A stretch of 64,000 nucleotides of DNA from Dysidea avara (GCF_963678975.1 NC_089278.1:14427959-14491958), one strand, 5' to 3'; shown: positions 10,247 to 22,139, counted from the first letter of the stretch. Numbers and translations: made by a program. Notes: generated from the letters alone by a model not told the origin.

Positions 10247-12229
10247 CTATATAATAATTCTATAACTCTTTTCCGGCACTGTCCCGTCGTTCTTGGTCAC
10301 ATTCCAATCGGATCGGTACCATTCAAAACTAAAATTTGAGGCGAATCTTTTGATCCGGGATTGGTGGCGATTCGTTGAACTGTGGGAAATATCCTTTAAA
10401 CCACCGTAGCTACCCGAGGAAGACACGAATGTGTCCAAAACTTTCTGGAGACCTTTATCGTGTTACCAGTCTTCCCCATCCCAGCTTACACCAGACGTTT
10501 CTCTCCCCCTGTGGACGACAGAACGAGAAACGGAAAATCGAGGCCATAAAATTTTTAAACAAAAACTCCTCCCTGGTTTTTCCCCCGATTAGCTTCAAAC
10601 TCGCTAGACCAACTACCCGTCCAAAACAGTGTGTCATAAGATGGTTTTCGTGTCTGTCCTTACGTGCTAACCTTGGTTGCGAGATACTTATCACTGTCAA
10701 TGGCCATTATAAGTTTACGATACGCGTGTACAGCGTTCCGGTATACACGCGTTGCCAATAGAAAATCAGATGACGTATTGGTCTAAAAGCTTACAATGAA
10801 ATAAGATCAATCACTTTTTCATGATTTAACCAATCACATCAGCAAATTTGATCATGTGATCTGGTGTGTACGCTATCATCCGGCAACTAAAAAAAAAATT
10901 TTTAACACACCCACCAGTATAAAAGGAGAGTTTCGTAGTGGGTGTGGCAAGTCTACGAGCTATGATCGGGCTACTTGACAGTCTACAGAGGGAAGACTCG
11001 CCAGGAATACACACTCTGCACCCTGCTGTGCTGTCCACTACAAGGATAGAGAAGTGTCAGCTACTGCGACATGAATATAAGCAGGTCAGGGACTACAGAC
11101 AGACCTAAAACGGAGGATTACCAGCAACACCACTGTAAGGGAGAAGGATACAGTTGTAGTAGGTGTGGCAATTTAACTAACTATGATCACTCCAATCAGG
11201 CTACCTAACAGACTAAACAAGGAAGATTCGCCATTATGAGAGATGAAGAAAGGAAGATTACGTTCAACTACTCTAATAAAACATACATCTATCTTAACAG
11301 GATATGGAATCGTGGACAACATCATGAAGTGACTGTTGCAGTCTTCAATGTGTAGGGAGACATAAGATACGTTTTCACTCCTTGGTAACTCCACAGGGAC
11401 AGCTGAAACTTCTAGAAGCTCCGTTGAACTACCCTAATAGAACATACATCGCGATATCTACCCTAATAGAACACACAGAACCTCTCTACCAACAGTCAAT
11501 CTCTCTCTCAACCTCTCTAGAGTAACCACTCTTTATATGAAGGATTCATCTTGGTAATGCACCTTGATTCAGAAAGCAACAAAAGAACTCTTCTCTATCC
11601 AAATCCACATGGTTGTGTTGACCTTGCTCAGTACAGCTGATAAACTTGAATACCCATACTCAATACTGTACTGCATACATGCTTGGTCTTGCGATAAGTA
11701 AACATTACATTACCATTATAGGATGTGGAAATGGAACTACAATTCAGTTACTCAAATTGACTACATAAATATACAAAATGAATGTGCCAAATGCAAGTTG
11801 AATTAGAACATAGCTCATTGTGGTGATGCACCAACTATTGGTAAATTGATCCTCATACCACACTCAAAGACTTTATGTTAGTTCATGCAACATCATCAAA
11901 ATGAAGTTGAGTACATCCCTGCCATTCAAAACTAATCTTTTTCATGTATGTGCATGGTTGTAATGGGACACATCTTGATACGCCACCTTCATGAGAACTG
12001 TGTTCTGCATGAGTACTGTACAGATGTGCAGAAATTCCAGTGCACAAGGCCACCAACATTACACACAATTGAGGAAATTATGTATGCACATCAGTAGCTA
12101 TGCGTAATCATGTCTGTTGGTATATAATGATGTGAAGTAATGTTCAAATTCAAGTGTATTCACACAATAGGACATAACAGTTGTCTTAGTATCACGCGCA
12201 TTTTGCGCGGGTGCCACTAGTTATTATTA
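10247..12229. other. About 2 kb without a recognisable gene
   Basis: 10250-10760 is GC-richer than its surroundings and holds open frames of 128 aa (+) and 81 aa (-), neither recognised. Two direct repeats of about 70 bp (GGTGTGGCAA...AAGATTCGCCA type) lie near 10940-11005 and 11160-11235. CCCTAATAGAACA motifs recur at about 11430 and 11460. No splice-consistent gene model could be built. Confidence 0.4.
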
Positions 12230-13260
12230 TTATTCTTATTATCTAGGACCAACCAAGTACATACACCAACGTGACAGCTCTCTGGTGAGGCTATTAGGTG
12301 GTGAAGGCACAATCCCCAAATCAACTCAATATGTCACAGTAGTGACAGATACAACGCAATAGTGGCATCGTAACTAAAGGCCACCAGTAGCTAAGTGCCA
12401 GTACATCATTGGTGTGGTAATGGCACAGTGATGTGTACACAGTATATGTAATTATGTATACAAAACACACAGGAGAGAACTATACATTATAGCAGTATTG
12501 TATGCAGCAATACATTATAGGCAACATCAACAGATAAAAAATTATTAGCCAATATACAGTATATTGGCTAATAATTACAGAATTAAATAAGGTTCATCAG
12601 TGGTGTAGCAATGGCACAGTGACGGGTGACACACTATAATTATGCATACACAACTTGCAGGAGATAGCTACACAATACTGTAGGAGTATGCAAGCCAGAT
12701 GAACCAGATAAAGGAAGACAGCCAAGCCAACCAGAACCTAGTAGCTAAGCCAGGTGAAGGCAAAAAGATTAAGCATGTATTGAATTGCCTGACACCAACA
12801 CAAAGGAAGCTCGCCATGCCAGCTGCACAAAACAAGATTGTTTACTTGTATTTTATATTGTAAAGAGCATGGCATGTGTTTTAATGTTTTCTTATATTCC
12901 GGTTAATTAATTACATATTTTATGTGACTGGCAGCTGGCATGGAGACTTGAGACGTTACAAACATAAAAACTTACTTGTAATCTTCTTGCTTACGTGTAA
13001 AGTAGCCTCTCGCTCTCCTGAAGTCACTTCACGGACATTCGCTAATCTTCTCCTTCGTGCAATCTGTAATCATAGATATTAAATATCTATGCTGTAATTA
13101 AGCAAGGGTGTGGTACTGGGTGTTATATAGAATTACACGTATGGTCCAAGTCATCAGCATGAACAGGCGTAACGATTATATGTTTGTGCCTTCGTTCACA
13201 GGCGAATCGATCCCCTGTTAGTTTATGTCTCTAGGCCTAGTAGTTTTCTCAAACTTTAAT
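12230..13260. repeat. Dispersed repeat family R, older copy
   Basis: Shares blocks with the copies at 13280-14145 and 20341-21255. These include the ACCAAGTACATACACCAACG block, repeated CACAGTGA/ATTATGCATAC segments, GCAAGGGTGTGGTACTGGGT, and a terminal block with TCATGCTGATG-type sequence and TCTCTAGGCCTAG. A near-perfect short palindrome centred at about 12553 (ATTAGCCAATATAC and its complement) is unique to this copy. Non-coding. Confidence 0.55.
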
Positions 13261-13279
13261 TATTTATTCATTATTATTT

Positions 13280-14145
13280 ATTATCTAGGACCGCGTCACA
13301 TACAACCAAGTACATACACCAACGTTGCAACCTACCCATTGGGCAAGTATAAACAGTGCCATAGGCAGCACTCAGAGCAGTGTGCGTGTACCAGTGAAAA
13401 TGATACATAGGCACATGTACACAGGCAAGGGAGTTTAACTGGCATCAGAAAATCACAATACTAAAACACAACCTACACAAAAACCAAGCTATATTGAAAG
13501 TAGCTATATATTGTAGGTGTGACGTGTCTCTCAAGATGATTCAGCAGTGAAATGAGGCTATGCAGAACAAGGGACATGGTGAAGGCACAATTAACAATTG
13601 ATCCCAATCTAGCCAATATGGCACAACAGACTCTGTTGTAACTAGAGGCCACAGGTGATGTGCCAGTATATCAGCAGTGTGGCATTGGCACAGTGATCAC
13701 AGTCTATAATATTATGCATACAGCCATGCACAACATACAGGAGATAGTTACACATTGTTGTATATGCAGCACTGCATCGGCTTCTAGTTTAGCTATTATA
13801 CAGACTCACAGTAGAGTAGTAGTAGGTAAGTCTAGTGGAAAATAATTCAAGCCGCTAGCAACCAGATGAAGGATGAAGATGTATAATACAACTACCGGTA
13901 CAAGTACTTGATTACATTACTCATTACCTTGTTGTTCCAGCTGGTTGTTTAAGAGCGCATCAGCTGGTATCCCAACTGGTCATCAGCTGGTTATTCACTG
14001 CATGACGCCTGGAGCGCATATCCTGCACACAAAATACACAGTTACAAACATTTAAACATACTTGTAATGTTATTGTTTACCAGTAAAGTGGCCTCTGGCC
14101 TCTCCACGAATGTTTACTAATCTTCTCCTTCGAGCAATCTGTAAT
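13280..14145. repeat. Repeat family R, copy A, left part (interrupted)
   Basis: From about 13480 it matches 20341-21005 nearly base for base, e.g. TATATTGTAGGTGTGACGTG, CAGAACAAGGGA and AACTAGAGGCCAC. At 14145 it stops because of insertions. Its sequence resumes at 17243-17281 and again at 20081-20335. Non-coding. Confidence 0.7.
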
Positions 14146-14431
14146 AGACCTTATTCACTGAATTAATTTCGTAGCGCTTATAACCCGTTGTGAAGGAGTT
14201 GTCCGCCAATGTTCACCATTTGCAGTACTTAAACCATGGTAACATCACAATTCTCTGCCAAGCTCGCCATTTGCAGTACCATAACTATGGTAACATGATA
14301 GCAACCGACGTGCTCGCCTAGTTTTAGAACTCAAAATGGCGTCCGAAACACTATCGTCATGGTGAATATGGATCCTTGTATGGCTTCATGTGACATCAGT
14401 GGGCACTTACTGTTGTAAATGAATAAGGTCT
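14146..14431. mobile_element. 286-bp MITE, AGACCTTATTCA ends, copy 1
   Basis: The ends AGACCTTATTCA and TGAATAAGGTCT are inverted repeats. Inner segments (GTACT/CCATGGTAACATCAC and ACTATGGTAACATGATAG) form a tandem pair. The uninterrupted site in the sister repeat at about 21012 (CTGTAATTAAAC) fits insertion with a 2-bp AT duplication. A second copy lies at 44468-44859 in the opposite orientation. Confidence 0.8.
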
Positions 14432-16011
14432 ATTAAACCATAGATACAATATACTTTACAACGGGATTGGAAACGGAAGTAACTCACATGACGTCTCTGT
14501 ACAAATTCCCAATGTGATGTAACAAGCTCCAAGAACCATCCGTGTTTCGCTTGCGCTAAACAGTCACCGTCCGTAGTTACGGGCGCAAGCTTATGTTCAA
14601 CGCCCTTTTTTGTCAATTGGTTGTGAATTTGTCGACTAGTAATGTAACGAATTGGTGAACTAGCCACGAACACGATAACAGGAATGCGTGTGTGACCACA
14701 GGAGCCTGTAGTTGTTAATGCACAAAACCACTAGTAGGTCACCAGGTAAGCAAATTGTGTTATGGTCACACCCTCTCATGCTTGTCAGCTTTTCACAAAA
14801 TTTCTGTGTTGGGAAGCAGCTCAGCTAGTTTTGTTTCAATATCTATGTACAGTGTGTGGTGTAAAGGGCATCTTTGATTTATTGTATTAATTGTCACACT
14901 GTATAAATTCACTACTTATCACTTTTCACTTGTTCACTTTTAGTGGACTTCTACGCAATGCCAGATATCAATTTACCATATCATCAACTACTACCACACT
15001 AGGGAAGTGGAATGGGTGTGTTGGATTGCTCTGAAACCAGTGCCATATAGTATGGGGATGAAAGGCAGAATGTTCTGATAAGACACAAATTTTTGAAGAA
15101 ATCACCCAAGCCACATGATTATACATCAATCAAAGAACAGCAAATGACAGTGTACTGATGACCAACAAGCAAGAACTCAAGATGCACTACCAAATTATAC
15201 ATTTAAACAGTCGGATTACCTTCAAAAGAACTGATGTAAAACACAATAGTTACATTGCACACTTGTAATTCATAATCAATGTACACATATTGCACTGTAA
15301 TTGGGTCAGCACGCGGGAATGGCAAGGAAAAGAAAGACTATTTACACACATACATACAGAACAAGTTGATGTTGTGCTACTTCTAAAAACCAGGCGCCAT
15401 GCAGCTAGCTAACTCATCTGGAATAACTATAGACAGTATTGAATTAACCAACTATGTATTACTACTTTACAATAGGGTAGTTTGGGTTGTGCAATAATAT
15501 AATTAGCTATTTCTCGTATTTCATAAGTCATGAAATATTCGTAATTCGTTCAATTACGTTGCTATGCACTGCTAAGGAAGCGTTTGTTAAATAAACCGCT
15601 TTACCAACATATTACGCACAAAACTATCTTCTAAACTGTTTTATAGTGTGACTAACGTGTTTTTTCCCACAAATTCTCTTGACAAAGCCTCAAAGCTGCT
15701 CTTCATTTTCGTTCGCGTACGTAAGGGATACGCCTCCTTTCAACTCGAAGCGATAGGCTATTCCTGGCAGTGTACGAGGCCTGCACCGTTGTTTTTCAGT
15801 TGCTAAATGCCTGAAAACCTCAAGGGGAAGGTAGTCTGAGGAAAGTCACCACACCCGTATTTCAGTCCGCCGAAAAGAAACCACCTCAGAGCAAAGTTCA
15901 CCTGTGCAGAAGTTTAATACAGACTTCATTTCACTTTTACTTCTTACGTAAAAACTGCTTTTACTGTTATTAAACGATTTTGCTCACGTGGGTGCGTACG
16001 GACAAACATAG

Positions 16012-16054
16012 GTAGATAGGTAGATAGGTAGATAGATAGGTACACACACACACT
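16012..16054. repeat. GATA and CA microsatellites
   Basis: Runs of TAGATAGG followed by TACACACACACAC. Simple sequence only. Confidence 0.8.
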
Positions 16055-16073
16055 TTTACGAAAACAATTTCAA

Positions 16074-16132
16074 TAAACCAGGCGCACGCCCACAGCCGGC
16101 CTTCGGCCGGCTGTGGGCGTGCGCCTGGTTTA
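16074..16132. repeat. Perfect 28-bp GC-rich hairpin with 3-nt loop
   Basis: The left stem 16074-16101 and right stem 16105-16132 are exact reverse complements around TTC. The stem is strongly GC-rich (core GGCGCACGCCCACAGCCGG) in AT-rich surroundings. No T-run tail of bacterial terminator type follows. Its function is unknown. Confidence 0.9.
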
Positions 16133-16381
16133 AAAATTAATTACAAAACAGATTTAGTAAATTTAAAAGCAGTCTGGGTTGACAGTCCATTCCCTTGAGC
16201 TTCGACCAAAGAATATCTGCTGAGAAGCAGATATTGAGGCTCTGGCCATCTCATTCAAAAGTCCTCTAATAACTAGCTTTAGACAAAGAAAATACTTGCT
16301 GGGTGAAACAAGTTATGTCTTTACACGATTACAGTGACCCAAATCACTGACTTCTACAGTTCTATATCAGGTAGAAATATT

Positions 16382-16715
16382 CTAACGATCTAGCTCAGCC
16401 AAAAGTTGCTGATATTCTGGTTTAAACCGTTTGCGGTCACGAGCTGATTCGATGAGCTGAACTGAGTCGAGTGGACATGTGAGTTCTACAATACCCATCA
16501 ATGAGGAATGGACATTGTAGATAACAACATCAGGTCTATAGGGGGGTGACTAAGACAGATGAAGGAATGGTTTCAGGTGGAGAATCATTGGAGCGAAATC
16601 CCTGTAGGTCAGCGTGGACCTTGACAACATGACAGTCAGCGAAGAGGGTTGTTAGCTTGGATGCCAGAATATGTAAAACTTTATTATGTCTATAGGTGTA
16701 CTGTTGCTGCGATAG
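16382..16715 (-). pseudogene. Retroelement-associated PD-(D/E)XK-like endonuclease fragment
   Basis: Read on the minus strand, TYRHNKVLHILASKL and ADCHVVKVHADLQGF lead into a second frame with RPDVVIYN, GIVELTCPLDSVQLIESARD and RFKPEYQQLLAELDR, then a stop at 16382. The RPD...ELT spacing resembles the short restriction-like domain that follows some invertebrate retroelement polyproteins. That assignment rests on memory of the family. The frame shift falls at a G/C run near 16541-16546. It lies inside the 2.8 kb TTAA element. Confidence 0.5.
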
Positions 16716-17538
16716 AGCGACTGGACAGCTTCTTTATTGGTGTGTAGCTAACCACTGAAATAAGTCATAACTGGGACCAATCAATTATATGTTTATCCAC
16801 TCCATAGTCTGGAATGTAAGGCTTCCGTACAGGTCTCCTGGCCTAATCATACGACTGGGAATTGAACGTGGCCTGGTGGTGTCCGATAGTTGCGGACACT
16901 TGCAGTACAGTAAGGAATAGATTAAGTTCCGTTTCCACGACTATAAGGCCACGGGTAGCTCAAAATCAGTCACTAAACAGACACTGTCACACTGATAAAT
17001 CACCAGCGTCCAATGTGTCACTACCACAAATTCGCCGAAACATGGTTCTTGCAAACTCTTCAAACTTTTGTTACTATTCTGGGAGATTCATCCTGAAGTG
17101 AGGTTAGCCACAAACAGATAAGCTACAGGCACACCTGCTCGCCATCTCGTCCTTAGTAACCGCATGGTGACGCAAACCGAAACACGGATGTTTTAGTGCG
17201 CGAGTTCCGTTTCCAATCCCTATGTGTATAGTATATCTATGATTAAACAAGGGTGTGGTGCCAAGCGTTATATAGAATTACCTCCAGGTATAGTCAAATT
17301 CCAAAATTGGATGCTTTTTGACCTCACATTTTCATCCAAATATGGATGATGCTTCACTAAATCATCCATTTTGGATGATTATTACTCATCTCTCTTATAG
17401 TTACATAAGCAAACATCATCCAAAAGTGGATGATTATTGCTTGATTCTCTATATAGTGAGTGCTTATGTAAGCAAATATCATCCAAAAGTGGATGATATT
17501 TGCTTGATTCACTATATAGTGAGAGATGTATGCAAGAA

Positions 17539-18136
17539 GCATCCAAAATCGGATGTTTCTAACCATCCAATATTGGAATGTAAACTTAGCCTTCCAAAAT
17601 CGGATGTTTCTAACCATCCAATATTGGAATGTAAACTTTGCCTTCCAAAATCGGATGTTTCTTGCCATCCAATATTGGAATGTAATTTCTGTCGTCCAAA
17701 ATTGGATGTTTCTTGCCATCCAATATTGGAATGTAACTTCAGCCTTCCAAAATTGGATGTTTCTTGCCATCCAATATTGGAATGCAATTTCTGTCGTCCA
17801 AAATCGGATGTTTCTTGCCATCCTATATTGGAATGTAATTTCTGTCGTCCAAAATTGGATGTTTCTTGCCATCCTATATTGGAATGTAATTTCTGCCTTC
17901 CAAAATTGGATGTTTCTTGCCATCCAATATTGGAATGTAATTTCTGTCGTCCAAAATTGGATGTTTCTTGCAATCCAATATTGGAATGTAACTTCCGCCT
18001 TCCAAAATCGCATGGTTTTTGCCATCCAATATTGAAATATAAGTTTTGCTTTCCAAAAATGGATGTTTCTTACTATCCATTATTGGAATGTAAGTTTTGC
18101 TTTCCAAAATTAGATGGTTCTTGCCATCCAATATAG
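17539..18136. repeat. Left array, about 11-12 units of 51 bp
   Basis: Each unit carries two palindromes, CCAATATTGG and CCAAAATTGG (or CCAAAATCGG), set in ATGTTTCTTGCCAT and AATTTCTGTCGT-type spacers. Since 51 is 17 codons, several frames stay open on both strands. Those frames show only the period and are not genes. Longer variants (17318-17540) contain ATCATCCAAAAGTGGATGAT and CACTATATAGTG palindromes. Confidence 0.92.
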
Positions 18137-19517
18137 ACTATTTCCGAAATGACGTCTTGCAAACTCTATTTAGGGGACTCTTACGTTTTCGAGTACAGCT
18201 TCCCACGAAGAATACTTCTAAGGACCTATCATGCGACTTCTAGAGATAATTTCGAAATGAAATCACCAGGTATTGTTAAAGAAATGCTAATTTACCTCTA
18301 CTCGGAAAAACAGGCGAAAAATTTAAACCCGAGTAAAAAAAATTGTGTTATTGCCTTATAGCTGTACCTGTTAGTTTTAGCTCGATATCTTCTTCCTGTA
18401 GTACACTAACAAGTCGACCTCCATTTACGGCCCATAGAAACAGTACTCAAAAACATTGGAGTCCCCCAAATAGAGGTTATTGAAACCTCAATTATTTTAA
18501 GTGAGATTGGTAGCATACAGCTGCAGATGATCAGTTTCTGTGGAATTTTCAGTATGTGTAGGGATCACAATAATAAAAGCACTGAAACAAGAAGATAGCA
18601 ACACAGTGCCACTGAGTGCATTCTACTTCAAAATGGCCCAAAAAGCATCCTATGAGTTTCTCCAACTTTTTGGATTAGAAATTTTTCACCATGAGTAGGG
18701 ATCACAATAATGAAACAAGAAGATACTGGTAGTAGCACAATGCCACTGAGTGCATACATTTTAGTTCCCATTATAGCCACACACACATGTACACAAAATA
18801 TGGGCGGAATCGTGCTTAACTTTAGTCATACAATGCTGCTGAATCTATTTATTTTAATGCTTTACAGCACTTAACAAGTGCTGAAGGTCTGTAAGACACC
18901 TGGCTCCACAGCCTGGTTAAAGATGTTTTGAAAAAGTACAGAAAGGTGAAAAAGTCCATGATTAGGCCTAGACAGGCAATCAAGATGTCTTTCTCCCTGC
19001 TAATTTCATGTATTTACATTCAGAAGAGTGACTTACTATCTTTTAGAACTACATAATGGAATGACGCAATGAGTTTGCAAGTCTGTTTTTGATGCGTATT
19101 TTTGGCAAGAATCATGAACCTTGACAATCACTGCCATGAACCTACCGCACTTAATAAACCTACATGAAAAAAGACAATTTTGTGTTTCATATCAAGCTGT
19201 TTCTTGCATTAACAAACAATAGAAAGCAACGAAAACAGCAAAATTACTATCCATGACCCTACCACACTTAATGATATTGCTTCTTATTCTACTAGTAGAA
19301 TATAAACACTTGAGAAATGGTTTTGTGGTGACAAAAACTAAAACGCTCCTCTAAGGAAGGTGTCGATACAGAAAATTAGTGCATGAATATGGTTTCCTTG
19401 CTTGAAGAAGACAACCATGTGATTGAAGAGGAGAAGAGAAGCAAAGTGCAGAAGGTGGATATTCTTTGTAACCAGAAAAGGCACATGCTACCGGTGAGCT
19501 AACTGTTGTGAAATAAA
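18137..19517. other. Central region of the foldback element
   Basis: About 1.4 kb between the arms. A 70-aa open frame on + at 18149-18361 (starts MTSCKLYLGDSYVF) is unrecognised and has no domain I can name. A block with GGGATCACAATAAT, GAAACAAGAAGATA and TGCCACTGAGTGCAT occurs twice in direct order (about 18560-18635 and 18695-18765). No transposase signature. Confidence 0.5.
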
Positions 19518-19915
19518 ATGTATTCCATTATTGGATGGCAAGAAACATCCAAATTTGGATGGCAAGGAATGTATTCCAATATTGGATGGCAAGAAACATC
19601 CAAATTTGGATGGCAACAAATGTATTCCAATATTGGATGGCAAGAAACATCCAAATTTGGATGGCAACAAATGTATTCCAATATTGGATGGCAAGAAACA
19701 TCCAAATTCGGATGACCAGAAATGTATTCCAATATTGGATGGCAAGAAACATCCGAATTTGGATGACCAGAAATGTATTCCAATATTGGATGGCTAGAAA
19801 CATCCAAATTTGGATGGCGACAAATGTATTCCAATATTGGAGGGCAAGAAACATCCAAATTTGGATAGCGACAAATGTATTCCAATATTGGATGGCAAGA
19901 AACATCCAAATTTGG
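19518..19915. repeat. Right array, about 8 units of 51 bp, inverted to the left array
   Basis: The unit reads as the reverse complement of the left array: TTCCAATATTGGATGGCAAG then AAACATCCAAATTTGGATGG. The period is exactly 51 over several units. Divergent units continue to about 20045. The right arm is shorter than the left, so unit number has changed since the arms were made. Confidence 0.92.
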
Positions 19916-20080
19916 ATGATTGTTGCATAAATCTCTCACTATATAGAGATATGAGCAATAATCATCCACTTTTGGATGATTTTGTTCCTTTGCAATAATC
20001 ATCCAATTGTGGATGAAAATGTGAGGTCAATAAACATCCAAAAATGGAAACGAACCATACCTCCGAGGCAGGAGAATTAC

Positions 20081-20335
20081 ACATATGGTAAAGTCATCAG
20101 CACGAACAGGCGTACTTATTATACAGTTGTTCCTTCATTCACAGGCGAATCTATCCTCATGTCTCTAGGCCTCGTAGTTTTCTCAAACATTATTTATTTC
20201 TTTTTAATATTTATTCATTCATTATTAATGATGTAATTTTAACCGCATTTCGTATTATTCTTAGTACTTGGTTGTATGACATAATTTTAACCGCATTTCG
20301 TATTATTCTTAGTACTTGGTTGTATAATTATCAAA
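20081..20335. repeat. Repeat family R, copy A, right part
   Basis: Continues copy A after the foldback insertion, with AAAGTCATCAGCACGAACAG, TTCACAGGCGAATCTATCC and TCTCTAGGCCTCGTAG. A 48-bp stretch containing GACATAATTTTAACCGCATT is tandemly doubled at about 20233-20330. Confidence 0.7.
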
Positions 20336-20340
20336 ACCAA

Positions 20341-21255
20341 GTTAAGTTAGCTATATTGAAAGTAACTATATATTGTAGGTGTGACGTGTCTCTGAAGATG
20401 ACTCAGCAGTGAAGTGAGGCTATGCAGAACAAGGGATGTGGTGAAGGCACAATTAGCAATTGATCCCAATCAAGCCAATATGGCACAACAGACTCTGTTG
20501 TAACTAGAGGCCACTGGTGATGTGCCAGTTAATCAGTGGTGTGGCATTGGCACAGTGATCACAGTCTATAATTATAATATTATGCATACAGCCATGCACA
20601 ACATACAGGAGATAGTTACACATTGTTGTATATGCAGTACTGCATCGGCTTCTCATTTAGCTATTACAGACTCACAGTAGAGTAGTACTTAAGCTGAGTG
20701 GAAAATAATTCCAGCTGCTAGCAAGCCAGATGAAGGATGAAGATGTATAATACAACTACCAGTACAAGTATTACATTACTCATTACCTTGTTGTTCCAGC
20801 TGGTTGTTTACCAGTGCATCAGCTGGTATCCCAAATGGTCATCAGCTGGTAGTTCACTGCATGACACCTGGATCACATATCCTTCATACAAAATACACAG
20901 TTACAAACATTTAAACATACTTGTAATGTTGTTGTTTACATGTAAGGTGGCCTCTGGCTCTGCTGTAGTCACTTCACCGACGTTTACTAATCTTCTCCTT
21001 CGAGAAATCTGTAATTAAACAAGGGTGTGGTGCTGGGTGTTATATAGAATTACACATACAGTAAAGTCATCAGCACGAACAGGCGTACTTATTACACGGT
21101 TGTGCCTTCATTCACAGGCGAATCTATCCCCACTTAGTTCATGTCTCTAGGCCTCGTACTTTTCTCAAACATTATTTATTTATTTATTTATTTCATTCAT
21201 TATTAATGACGTAATTTTAACCGTATTTTGTATTATTCTTAGTACTTGGTTGTAT
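20341..21255. repeat. Repeat family R, copy B (uninterrupted)
   Basis: The intact sister of copy A. It preserves, in about 40 bases at 21010-21050, the empty sites of the three insertions in copy A: CTGTAATTAAAC, the single TTAA, and TAGAATTACACATAC. Copies A and B lie head to tail, so they look like a tandem duplication that predates the insertions. Confidence 0.75.
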
Positions 21256-21283
21256 AACATTATTATTATTATTATTATTATTC

Positions 21284-21506
21284 ATCATGAACCACGATAG
21301 TGGGTTCATAATAGGGATCGCCCATGTTTTTTGCAAAAATCCTAATAGAACGCACACCTAAAAACCACCTTGAAAAGCATCCTTCAACTCAAAACAACCC
21401 TCTGGTGGTTCTTTGCAATGAGTATAGGCCCACTAGTAAGTATCAAGTGAAAAAGAAACAGTATGTGTATTTCAGACAAAACTGAAATATGCCCGTTTGT
21501 TCATAT
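21284..21506. repeat. 223-bp dispersed repeat, copy 2
   Basis: Matches 10024-10246 with very few differences and the same end hairpins. Here it sits within an ATT trinucleotide run (ATTATTATTC on the left, ATTATTATTC to the right), which suggests insertion into a microsatellite. Confidence 0.8.
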
Positions 21507-21549
21507 TATTATTCTTCTTATTATTCATATTATTATTATTCATAATATT

Positions 21550-22120
21550 ATTATTCTTTCACAGGCATAGCGAAGTTTACAAGGAGAATCCTGGGATAAA
21601 AAGTAGCAAGGCTCGCTGAATGGATCATTGTGCATGTCCATGACCTATTTTTCATTTCGTTTTCGGATAGAAACAGCCCAAACTGGGCCGTTTCTTCTTG
21701 CCAAAATGCCATTACGCTTGAGAAGTCATACAAGATCACACTCAGAGTTAAGACTTTTGGTGTGCACTACTTGTGGCTAATAGAATCTGTTTTTATTAAA
21801 CTTAGTATAGGCCAGGAAGCTTAATCTGGGCTGATTACTTTGTTGCAAGGTGGTTTTTTTTGCTCCATGATTATTGTACGTGGGCGTGTTATCCAGATTA
21901 AATACTCTAATAGAGCAGTCATGTAAATACTCTAATAATGCAGTCAAGTGTATAACAACAATCCTTGCACTGAATTTGACAGCTATTAAAGGCACCAGTA
22001 ATGTAAATTGTAGCTCATATTGGGAGACTCTCAGTCTGTATGTTCATTGTAATTTGATCAGTTTCATGTTTGTACTGAAACGTTGACAGCATTACTATAC
22101 ATAATGCAAAATTACACTAT
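21550..22120. repeat. Direct duplication, copy 1
   Basis: Matches 22865-23440 over about 570 bp, e.g. CCTGGGATAAAAAGTAGCAA, GGCCAGGAAGCTTAATCTGG and ACAACAATCCTTGC. The last 200 bp recur a third time at about 22340-22560. Non-coding; it contains the CTCTAATAGAGCAGTCA motif. Confidence 0.75.
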
Positions 22121-22139
22121 TCACCACAGTTTTCATTAT

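Larger units (their letters stand above)
14437..17242. mobile_element. 2.8 kb TTAA-flanked element
   Basis: The ends are inverted: ACCATAGATACAATATAC at the left, and GTATATCTATGA at the right. Further in, GGGATTGGAAACGG is matched by CCGTTTCCAATCCC. Each side is flanked by TTAA (14433-14436 and 17243-17246). The sister repeat near 21015 has a single TTAA there. A 401-bp relative lies at 57850-58250. TTAA targets are typical of piggyBac and Kolobok elements. No transposase is visible; the only coding remnant is the endonuclease-like fragment at 16382-16715. Confidence 0.75.
17282..20072. mobile_element. 2.8 kb foldback element with 51-bp palindromic tandem arrays
   Basis: Flanked by the 8-bp direct repeat AGAATTAC (17274-17281 and 20073-20080). 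The sister repeat near 21046 has AGAATTAC once. The ends are imperfect inverted repeats: left CTCCAGGTATAG, right complement CTCGGAGGTATGG. Both then run to CCAAAATTGGATG or CCATTTTTGGATG, and to TTGACCTCACATTTTCATCC on both arms. Each arm is an array of a 51-bp unit in inverted orientation, with a 1.4 kb middle. The layout matches Drosophila FB and Galileo foldback elements: long inverted repeats built from tandem subrepeats, with a 7-9 bp target duplication. No transposase is visible. The family assignment is inference. Confidence 0.82.

Noticed and set aside
10375..10761. 128-aa frame in a GC-richer patch
   Set aside because: No recognisable family, no splice context, and an equally open 81-aa frame on the other strand. 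Left as unexplained sequence.
17318..18136. Long open frames (272, 222, 169 and 153 aa) across the left palindromic array, and similar ones at 19488-20002
   Set aside because: The 51-bp period is a multiple of three, so several frames on both strands stay open. The proteins are the same 17-residue repeat in every frame, with no start or splice logic.
17539..19915. CRISPR-like array
   Set aside because: Units are contiguous with no unique spacers, the context is eukaryotic, and the palindromes belong to foldback arms.
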